Assembly: GCA_017484135.1 (NCBI GenBank) | Contig: JAFUTQ010000070.1 | Span: 27,361-91,360 of the forward strand | Direction of reading: 5' to 3' | DNA from: Lachnospiraceae bacterium | GTDB lineage: Bacteria; Bacillota; Clostridia; Lachnospirales; Lachnospiraceae | DNA: 64,000 bases | Shown here: one piece after another, positions 57,797-64,000 of the stretch | How the letters are laid out: the number at the start of each line of letters is the position of its first letter | Numbering within the stretch: the first letter of the stretch is position 1 | Notes under the pieces: generated by a model | Databases searched by the model: none | Told to the model about the DNA's origin: nothing | Seen by the model: the letters and a program-made list of their open reading frames with translations, nothing else | Made by a program: the position numbers and the translations under genes

Positions 57797-58393
57797 ATGG
57801 ATTATTACAGCAGTCAGATCAGCCGTCTGATTGAACAATTGTCTGCGCTTCCGGGAATTGGCTCAAAATCGGCACAGAGACTTGCGTTTCATATTCTGCA
57901 TATGCCGGAGGAGGATGTAAAAAAGCTGGCAGAGTCTATGACGGAAGCGAAGAAAAATATTCATTACTGCAAGGAATGCCTGACATTAACGGATGAGGAG
58001 CTTTGCCCGATCTGCCGAAATATGCAGAGAGACCACCGGACGATTATGGTGGTGGAGGATACCAGAGATCTGGCGGCTTATGAAAAAACCGGAAAATACG
58101 AGGGCGTTTATCATGTGCTGCACGGGGCGATTTCCCCGATGCTCGGGATCGGACCGAATGATATCCGGTTGAAGGAGTTGATTCACCGACTGGAGGGAGA
58201 TGTAGAGGAAGTAATCATCGCGACGAACTCCAGCTTAGAGGGAGAAACAACCGCCATGTATATCAGCAAGCTGATCAAGCCCACCGGAATTCGTGTGACA
58301 CGGATCGCCAGTGGCGTTCCCGTAGGCGGAGATCTGGAATATATTGATGAGGTGACATTGCTGCGCGCACTGGAAGGGCGCGTGGAGCTATAG
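57797..58393 (+). CDS. recR: Recombination protein RecR
   Basis: The 198-residue protein has the helix-hairpin-helix [17 protein letters not shown] (about 17-33), a Cys4 zinc finger ([16 protein letters not shown], about 57-72), a TOPRIM domain ([12 protein letters not shown], about 81-92) and the C-terminal Walker-like region with [13 protein letters not shown]. With RecO it loads RecA at gaps. Co-transcribed with dnaX and ybaB. Confidence 0.96.
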   Translation: MDYYSSQISRLIEQLSALPGIGSKSAQRLAFHILHMPEEDVKKLAESMTEAKKNIHYCKECLTLTDEELCPICRNMQRDHRTIMVVEDTRDLAAYEKTGKYEGVYHVLHGAISPMLGIGPNDIRLKELIHRLEGDVEEVIIATNSSLEGETTAMYISKLIKPTGIRVTRIASGVPVGGDLEYIDEVTLLRALEGRVEL

Positions 58394-58413
58394 GAAAAAG
58401 AAAGGCAATTACC

Positions 58414-59238
58414 ATGACGAATGCACAGTTAGAAAAGACAGCCAATGAGGTGAGAAAAAGTATCTTAGCCGCATTACACAGTGCCGCATCGGGACATCCG
58501 GGCGGTTCACTTTCTGCGGCAGACCTTATGACATATCTGTATTTTGAAGAACTGCGGATTGATCCCGGAAATCCTCAAAAGGCGGATCGGGATCGTTTTG
58601 TCCTGTCCAAGGGACATGTGGCACCGGCATTGTATGCGGTGCTGGCACATCGCGGGTACTTTCCGGTGGGGGATCTTTTGACTCTGCGGCACACAGGCTC
58701 GTATCTTCAGGGACATCCCGATATGAAGCATATTCCCGGCGTGGATATGTCTTCCGGCTCGCTGGGACAGGGTTTATCCTGCGCGGTGGGCATGGCATAT
58801 GCGGCAAAGCTGGATCAAAAGGATTATCGGGTATATGCGATGTGCGGCGACGGAGAGCTTCAGGAGGGACAGATCTGGGAGGCAGCCATGTGGGCAGGCT
58901 CCCGCGGATTGGACAATCTGACGGTAATTGTTGACAACAATCATTTGCAGATTGACGGAACGATCGAGGAGGTGTGTTCACCCTACCCGATCGACAAAAA
59001 ATTTGAAGCCTTTCAGTTTCACGTGATCAACATAGACGGAAATGACATGGAGCAGATTCGTGCAGCATTTTCCGAGGCGAAGTCGGTGAAAGACCACCCG
59101 ACTGCCATTATTGCAAAGACCGTTAAGGGAAAAGGGGTGTCCTTTATGGAAAATCAGGTGGATTGGCACGGAAAAGCACCCAATGATGAACAGTATGCCC
59201 GCGCGGTATCGGAATTAGAGAAAGCAGGTGACGCATAA
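58414..59238 (+). CDS. Transketolase, N-terminal subunit
   Basis: A 274-residue protein with the thiamine-diphosphate half of transketolase: HSAASGHPGGSLSAADLMTYL (two pieces, about 24-44), DRFVLSKGHVAPALYA, the ThDP motif GDGELQEGQIWEAAM (about 148-162) ending with NN, and VKGKGVSFME. Its last base overlaps the start of the C-terminal half. Split transketolases are common in Firmicutes and archaea. Non-oxidative pentose phosphate pathway. Confidence 0.95.
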   Translation: MTNAQLEKTANEVRKSILAALHSAASGHPGGSLSAADLMTYLYFEELRIDPGNPQKADRDRFVLSKGHVAPALYAVLAHRGYFPVGDLLTLRHTGSYLQGHPDMKHIPGVDMSSGSLGQGLSCAVGMAYAAKLDQKDYRVYAMCGDGELQEGQIWEAAMWAGSRGLDNLTVIVDNNHLQIDGTIEEVCSPYPIDKKFEAFQFHVINIDGNDMEQIRAAFSEAKSVKDHPTAIIAKTVKGKGVSFMENQVDWHGKAPNDEQYARAVSELEKAGDA

Positions 59239-60185
59239 TGTCAGACGCAAAAAAGATCGCAACAAGAGAAAGCTATGGCAATGCTCTGGTAGAGGTGGGA
59301 CGGGAGCATGAAGATCTGGTGGTTTTAGACGCCGATCTTGCGGCAGCCACCAAGACAGATATCTTTCGAAAAGAATTTCCCGACAGACACATCGACTGCG
59401 GGATTGCAGAGGCCAATATGACTGGCATTGCAGCAGGACTTGCTACCTGCGGCAAGGTGCCGTTTATGAGCTCGTTTGCTATGTTCGCGGCAGGACGTGC
59501 CTATGAGCAGGTGCGCAACTCGATCGGATACCCGCACTTGAATGTAAAAATCGGAGCTACCCATGCGGGCATTTCCGTGGGAGAGGATGGTGCGACCCAT
59601 CAGTGCCTGGAGGATATTGCTCTTATGAGAGAGATTCCGGGCATGGTTGTGATCAGCCCCAGTGACGATGTAGAAACAAGGGCTGCCGTAAAGGCCGCCT
59701 ATTCACATGTGGGACCGGTATACCTACGGCTGGGACGGCTGCCTGTTCCGGTCAGAAACGACAATCCGGAGTATCGGTTTGAAATCGGAAAAGGAATTGT
59801 GCTCAAAGAGGGGCGGGATGTCACCATTTTTGCCACCGGAATCGAAGTGAATGAAGCATTGGAGGCAGAGAAGCTGTTGGCGGCAGACGGGATTGATGCA
59901 GAAATCATCAACCTTCACACCATCAAACCGATTGATGCAGAGTTGATTGTAAAGTCCGTCGAAAAAACCGGAAAGGCAGTTACGGTGGAGGAGCATTCCG
60001 TGATCGGCGGTCTGGGAAGTGCAGTATGTGAGGTGTTGTGCGAAAAAGCACCTGCGAAGGTTTTGCGGATCGGCATTGACGATGTCTTCGGAGAGTCCGG
60101 TCCCGCGGCGGAGTTGATCAAAAAATATGGATTGGATGCAGAAAATATTTACAAAAAAGTAAAGGCTTTTATCAAAGAAAACTAA
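59238..60185 (+). CDS. Transketolase, C-terminal subunit
   Basis: The 315-residue partner carries the pyrimidine-binding half: ATRESYGNALVEVG, DADLAAATKT, CGIAEANMTGIAAGLA (about 54-69, with the catalytic Glu), FAMFAAGRAYEQVRNSI and GATHAGISVGEDGATHQ, then the C-terminal domain (VEEHSVIGGLGSAVCEVL). Overlaps the N-terminal gene by 1 bp. Followed by a strong terminator. Confidence 0.95.
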   Translation: MSDAKKIATRESYGNALVEVGREHEDLVVLDADLAAATKTDIFRKEFPDRHIDCGIAEANMTGIAAGLATCGKVPFMSSFAMFAAGRAYEQVRNSIGYPHLNVKIGATHAGISVGEDGATHQCLEDIALMREIPGMVVISPSDDVETRAAVKAAYSHVGPVYLRLGRLPVPVRNDNPEYRFEIGKGIVLKEGRDVTIFATGIEVNEALEAEKLLAADGIDAEIINLHTIKPIDAELIVKSVEKTGKAVTVEEHSVIGGLGSAVCEVLCEKAPAKVLRIGIDDVFGESGPAAELIKKYGLDAENIYKKVKAFIKEN

Positions 60186-60200
60186 ATTAGACAAAAAGAA

Positions 60201-60231
60201 AAGCTGTCGCGGGAAAAGCGACAGCTTTTTT
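60201..60231 (+). terminator. Terminator after the transketolase operon
   Basis: AAGCTGTCGC (60201-60210), 7-nt loop, GCGACAGCTT (60218-60227) and a T-run. Confidence 0.92.
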
Positions 60232-60336
60232 GCCGGAAAAAGTCATACGTTTCATGCTTCGCCATACACAAACTGACAGAATCAGCGGAATCCCTGTGGT
60301 ATGGTTGTCTCAAAATGATGTGAAAGGGGCAGAAGC

Positions 60337-61518
60337 ATGATAGAGATCATACAAAAAAAGGACGAAGGCAAAGCGGAAACACAGGAACGAAAGATAAGCA
60401 GTCTACCGAAGAACTTCAGACAGATTGGCTCCCCGAACGGAGTGAAACGAATCTACATGGAAGATTTTGTATATACATACTTACATTCGGAATACCGGAA
60501 GCTGCAGGAGCGGCGTGTGTGTATTCTGACTGGAAGAACCGAGAAAACGGAGGATAGCTTCTGCCTTTATATTAATGGCGCGTTTGAGTTCAAAGATTTG
60601 GATTACAGGGATTTCGTGCCCGTTTTTAATGAGGCCTCCAGAGAGGAAATCTGTCTTTTGATGAAGCAGCATTTTCCCGAGAGTGATCTGCTTGGCTGGT
60701 TCTATGATCAAAAAGGGGTGTCACCGAAGCTGACACCGGAATTGGAGAAGCTGCACAAAAAATTTTTCGGCGGCAATAACCGTGTCTTATTTCTGTCGGA
60801 TTCTCTGGAAAAGGAAGAGACCATTTATCTGTATGAGGATCAGGTAACGCACCGCCAGAACGGCTACTATATTTATTATGAACGCAATGAGCGCATGCAG
60901 GAATATATGATCACCTCCAGAGAAGACACGCCGGAGGAGATTAAGCCGGAGGAGGTCAGGGACGAGGCCTTAAAAAACTATCGGGAAATGTTTTTGAATA
61001 AACCGGACAAGCAGCCGGATTCAAAAAATGCGCTGTTGTATGCCACGGGCATGCTGGTGGTGCTGGTGCTATGTATTACCGGGATCAGCCTGTTCAATAA
61101 TTATTCCAAGATGAAAAATATAGAGGATACCGTTGCTGCAATGTCGGGATTTCTTTCGGGAGAAAAGGAAGCGGTCGAGGATACGGAATATCAGGTTGTC
61201 ATAGAGGAGGTTGCCGGAAATGTAGAGCCGCAGGAGACGGAAAGCGACACAGAGGAGCAGACAGAACAGATGATATCCGCAGATGCCGAGGAACCTCAGC
61301 AGGAGACAGCTGAGACATGGACACAGCCGGAGGCGGTCACACAGGAAAATGAAACACTGCAGCAGGGCTTTTATATTGTTCAGCCGGGAGACAGTATGAC
61401 ATCCATCTGCCAGAAAATCTATCAGGATGCAGGGAGGATTGAGGAGCTCTGTGAGCTGAACGGAATTGACGAGGCAGATAAGATTTATGCCGGAGAAAAA
61501 TTAATATTACCACAGTAA
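60337..61518 (+). CDS. Membrane protein with C-terminal LysM domain and N-terminal MPN-like region
   Basis: Start after AAAGGGG; 393 residues. Residues about 40-190 form a soluble domain; ESDLLGWFYDQKGVSPKLTPE (two pieces, about 125-145) has the shape of the MPN/JAB block GWYHSHP...LS, but both metal histidines are replaced. One membrane helix (about 230-250), an acidic Glu/Gln/Thr stretch (about 275-335) and a LysM domain (YIVQPGDSMTSICQKIY to the end) follow. LysM binds peptidoglycan, so the tail is outside. Function unknown; first of three membrane genes. Confidence 0.78.
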   Translation: MIEIIQKKDEGKAETQERKISSLPKNFRQIGSPNGVKRIYMEDFVYTYLHSEYRKLQERRVCILTGRTEKTEDSFCLYINGAFEFKDLDYRDFVPVFNEASREEICLLMKQHFPESDLLGWFYDQKGVSPKLTPELEKLHKKFFGGNNRVLFLSDSLEKEETIYLYEDQVTHRQNGYYIYYERNERMQEYMITSREDTPEEIKPEEVRDEALKNYREMFLNKPDKQPDSKNALLYATGMLVVLVLCITGISLFNNYSKMKNIEDTVAAMSGFLSGEKEAVEDTEYQVVIEEVAGNVEPQETESDTEEQTEQMISADAEEPQQETAETWTQPEAVTQENETLQQGFYIVQPGDSMTSICQKIYQDAGRIEELCELNGIDEADKIYAGEKLILPQ

Positions 61519-61599
61519 TCCCAAAAATGTGGTGCCGAAATGAAAAAGATACGCTATAATCATATGAGAAAGCTTCAACGGATATTGGGAGAAAGATAC

Positions 61600-62790
61600 A
61601 TGGCAGATAAGTCACAGTTCCGGACGATCGTGACAGATTCCGGAGAATTGGAGAGAAAAATAAGGGAGCACCGCAGAAAAATCAGGAAAAATGTGTTGAT
61701 TGTTCTGGGGCTGATTCTTGCGGCAGCGGCAGCGGCAGTGTTGTTTGTACAATTCAGAACCTGTACCTCGTATGTGCAGGAGCATGTGGAGCAAAGACAG
61801 GATTCCTCGGCGAGCAGATTTGTTCCTTACGGCAGAGGCTTTATTAAATACAATAATGACGGGGCGATTTACACGGATGCAGACAACCACCTGTACTGGA
61901 ATCAGTCCTATGAAATGCAGACTCCGATGATTGCAATGTGTGAGGATTATGTGGCATTTGCCGATCAGGGAGGAACAAGGGTATATATCCTGAATCAAAA
62001 CGGGATACAGGGCGAGGTGGATACGGCCATGAAGATTGACCGGATCCGGGTAGCGAATCAGGGGACCATTGCCGTGTGGATGGAGCATGAAGGAACCAAC
62101 TATTTGAGGATGTATGATAAGCACGGAAGCAATTTGGCAAAGGGAGCCTTGCATGTGGAAAACAGCGGTTATCCCTTGGATATTGCACTTTGCAATGACG
62201 GGAAAAAGCTGGCGGTATCCATGTTGAATATTTCGGAGGGAAAGGTAGCTTCGTCCATCCGCTTCTATAACTTCGGTTCTGTGGGACAGAACGAGATTGA
62301 TAATCTGGTGGGGAATTTTGATTACGGAGAAACGATCATTCCGGAGATTCGCTTCGTATCCAACGATCGGATGGTTGCGTTTGGAGACAGCCGCATTGTG
62401 GTCTTTGAGGGAACGCAAAAGCCGCAGCCAAAGACGGAAATTGCACTGGAGCATGAAATAAAAAGTGTATTTTGCAATGAAAAATATATCGGAGTTATCT
62501 ACAATACGGAGGAGAAATCCGGAGAAAACCGTCATATCGACACCTATGATATGAACGGAAAGCGTGTAGTCAACCGGGATTTTTCTATGGATTATCGGTC
62601 GGCAGAATTTCTGAATAACGGAGAAATCTGTATTTGCGGAGAAAACGAGTGTCTGATTTTCAGCGCGTATGGAATCAAACGGTTTGAATACACCTTTGAT
62701 CAGGCTGTGTATAAAATTTTATCCGGGGCGACAGCTCTGCATTATACATTCATATTAGAAGGAACAACAGAGAAGGTACGATTAAAATGA
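61600..62790 (+). CDS. DUF5711-family membrane-anchored beta-propeller-like protein
   Basis: The start at 61600 follows TTGGGAGAAAG; 396 residues. A basic N-terminus (REHRRKIRKN), one membrane helix (about 32-50), then a long extracytoplasmic domain of repeated strands (VPYGRGFIKYNNDGAIY, EDYVAFADQGGTRVYILNQNG) typical of DUF5711, probably a propeller. It overlaps the CvpA gene by 4 bp. Function unknown. Confidence 0.85.
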   Translation: MADKSQFRTIVTDSGELERKIREHRRKIRKNVLIVLGLILAAAAAAVLFVQFRTCTSYVQEHVEQRQDSSASRFVPYGRGFIKYNNDGAIYTDADNHLYWNQSYEMQTPMIAMCEDYVAFADQGGTRVYILNQNGIQGEVDTAMKIDRIRVANQGTIAVWMEHEGTNYLRMYDKHGSNLAKGALHVENSGYPLDIALCNDGKKLAVSMLNISEGKVASSIRFYNFGSVGQNEIDNLVGNFDYGETIIPEIRFVSNDRMVAFGDSRIVVFEGTQKPQPKTEIALEHEIKSVFCNEKYIGVIYNTEEKSGENRHIDTYDMNGKRVVNRDFSMDYRSAEFLNNGEICICGENECLIFSAYGIKRFEYTFDQAVYKILSGATALHYTFILEGTTEKVRLK

Positions 62791-63428
62791 ACTGGTTATT
62801 GATCGTGGTAGTGCTGATTCTTGCAGCATGTATGACAGAAGGCTATTACAAGGGACTGATCCGGATGGTAGTGTCGACAGTTTCCATGGTGGTAGTGTTG
62901 TGGGCGGGCACCGTCGTCACCCCGCATATGACAAATTTTCTGACACAGTACACCGGCATGGATGAACGTGTGCGGGAAACCTGCGATTCTTATCTGCAGG
63001 CTAGAATTGAGGAGAAAACAACGGAGCTGCCCATGGCTGTTCAGGGAATTCTGGGTGTATTCGGAGAAAATACGGCGGAACAGATGATCCGAAACAGCTC
63101 GTTCTATCAGGAGTTGGTAGATTCCGTTACGGGATCTATCATGCGGGGGATATCATATTTTGTCTCGATTCTTTTGATTGCATTGATCGCACTGTTGCTG
63201 GCACATCTGCTAAATTTATTGTCAAAGCTGCCGGGAATCCGTGCGGCAAATAAGATGGCCGGACTGCTCCTGGGGGTGGTAAAGGGACTCCTTCTGGTGT
63301 GGCTGCTTTTGTATTTCCTGTCCCTATTTTGCGCCTATGGAACGGGAGACGGGATTCTGCAGCAAATTTCGGAAAGCCGTTTTTTAAGCTGGCTATATCA
63401 GAATGATTTATTTATGAAGTTATTGTAA
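62787..63428 (+). CDS. CvpA-family membrane protein
   Basis: The 213-residue product has four membrane helices with the CvpA pattern: an N-terminal YYKGLIRMVVSTVSMVVVLW (about 20-39), a soluble middle (about 55-110) and GLLLGVVKGLLLVWLLLY near the end. CvpA was first linked to colicin V production; in Firmicutes its role is unclear. Overlaps the DUF5711 gene. Confidence 0.85.
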   Translation: MNWLLIVVVLILAACMTEGYYKGLIRMVVSTVSMVVVLWAGTVVTPHMTNFLTQYTGMDERVRETCDSYLQARIEEKTTELPMAVQGILGVFGENTAEQMIRNSSFYQELVDSVTGSIMRGISYFVSILLIALIALLLAHLLNLLSKLPGIRAANKMAGLLLGVVKGLLLVWLLLYFLSLFCAYGTGDGILQQISESRFLSWLYQNDLFMKLL

Positions 63429-63446
63429 ATTTACGGAAAAACATAG

Positions 63447-63491
63447 ATGTTGGGGATGGAAAATGGACAGACCCCAACATATTCTTTTTTT
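63447..63491 (+). terminator. Terminator after the CvpA gene
   Basis: ATGTTGGGG (63447-63455) pairs with CCCCAACAT (63472-63480); seven T follow at 63485-63491. It insulates the rRNA promoters. Confidence 0.88.
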
Positions 63492-63537
63492 ATTCAAAAT
63501 TTACGGAAAAAATGAAAAATATGTTGAAAAAACAGTG

Positions 63538-63566
63538 TTGACATGAAGAGAAAATCATGATAAGAT
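63538..63566 (+). promoter_or_regulatory. rRNA operon promoter P1
   Basis: -35 TTGACA (63538-63543), 17-bp spacer, -10 TAAGAT (63561-63566). Confidence 0.8.
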
Positions 63567-63621
63567 AATTTTCGCCGCATGAGAAAAAGAACAATCTGCG
63601 ACAAAAAAATAAAAAAAATTG

Positions 63622-63650
63622 TTGACAATCGGATGAAAAGATGATATTCT
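63622..63650 (+). promoter_or_regulatory. rRNA operon promoter P2
   Basis: -35 TTGACA (63622-63627), 17-bp spacer, -10 TATTCT (63645-63650), preceded by an A-rich stretch like an UP element. It lies 84 bp after P1. Confidence 0.85.
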
Positions 63651-63656
63651 TTAGAA

Positions 63657-63991
63657 GTTGCGGTTGGCAACAAAAACAAATCAGCACTTTGATAATTGAA
63701 TAGTGAAATAACCTTGAAAGATTTTGAGAAAATCATTCAGGACAGCTTGTGAAATCGGAAACGATTTCAACAGCGACCTAAAAACAGTAAACTTTAAGGA
63801 TATTTAGCCGTAAAAGTTCAGTACAGTCGTAAACATTTACTGTTTGCGACGTATGAAAACGTATATTTTACAAAGCAGTCTGACTTTTCGCGAAGCGAAA
63901 CTTTAATTGGCGGACTGCTGTAACAGTGAAGAACCGAAGGTTCTGAACAGTTACATTTAGCCAAGCTAAATTCTGAAAGGAACAAACATTT
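63657..63991 (+). other. rRNA leader with boxA-like site and hairpins
   Basis: GCACTTTGATAA (63683-63694) resembles the antitermination boxA. Hairpins include GAAATCG/CGATTTC (63751-63768), TTTCGC/GCGAAA (63885-63901), and ATTTAGC/GCTAAAT (63955-63971). The leader ends at the 16S 5' end. Confidence 0.7.
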
Positions 63992-64000
63992 TAACATGAG
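63992..64000 (+). rRNA. 16S ribosomal RNA, first bases only
   Basis: The window ends TTAACATGAG, which is the start of 16S rRNA in Lachnospiraceae (next expected: AGTTTGATCCTGGCTCAG). Tandem promoters and a leader upstream support this. Confidence 0.82.

Overview
The window is a piece of a Gram-positive, spore-forming Clostridia chromosome, most likely a gut Lachnospiraceae. The evidence is: Gram-positive ribosome-binding sites (GGAGG) before nearly all genes, sporulation proteins SpoIID and a SpoIIQ-like protein, the gene order tadA - SRP RNA - dnaX - ybaB - recR, split transketolase genes, TPM/zinc-ribbon and DUF5711 proteins typical of this family, and a last few bases that read as the start of a 16S rRNA gene. 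The species cannot be named from the sequence alone.

Layout. 1-3686 is mostly core: a hairpin-repeat array with a DUF559 nuclease gene, rsmA, a TraX-like membrane protein, a lipoprotein and spoIID. 3687-12300 is an AT-rich accessory island lying between spoIID and the spoIIQ-like gene, which are neighbours in other Clostridia. It holds a complete agr-type quorum-sensing locus (response regulator, sensor kinase, peptide precursor, AgrB protease), a second, frameshifted autoinducer precursor, two inverted transposase tails, a secreted PPC-domain protein and several unknown proteins. 12352-23470 is core again: SpoIIQ-like, GIY-YIG nuclease, DEAD-box helicase, zinc-ribbon/TPM/potassium-channel cluster and a heterodimeric ABC exporter. 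A cloverleaf-shaped repeat sits inside it.

23460-48960 is a variable region made of small modules and wreckage: an Hsp70 tail, phd-doc and dinJ-yafQ toxin-antitoxin pairs, DUF4143-type ATPases, CPBP protease with its XRE regulator, DUF308 with a TetR regulator, an OTCase-like enzyme, a dGTPase, a broken LytTR regulator, a Rieske oxidoreductase, a PD-(D/E)XK transposase-like protein, a TetR/ABC-2 exporter module, a candidate two-gene ATPase/nuclease defence module, a HETGH peptidase-like protein, a nucleoside phosphorylase, HXXEE/TetR, and a Fic protein with an altered active-site motif. At least nine decayed genes are interspersed.

48961-64000 is core: a membrane ferredoxin, reverse rubrerythrin (leftward), a lineage-restricted protein overlapping the end of a frameshifted acetyltransferase, tadA, SRP RNA, pepD, phosphofructokinase, dnaX-ybaB-recR, transketolase halves, a LysM/DUF5711/CvpA membrane cluster, then tandem rRNA promoters, leader and the first bases of 16S rRNA. 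The most interesting material is the agr island with its cryptic second peptide, the DUF559 unit bounded by inverted repeats, the cloverleaf element, and the 42.3-43.9 kb ATPase/nuclease pair.
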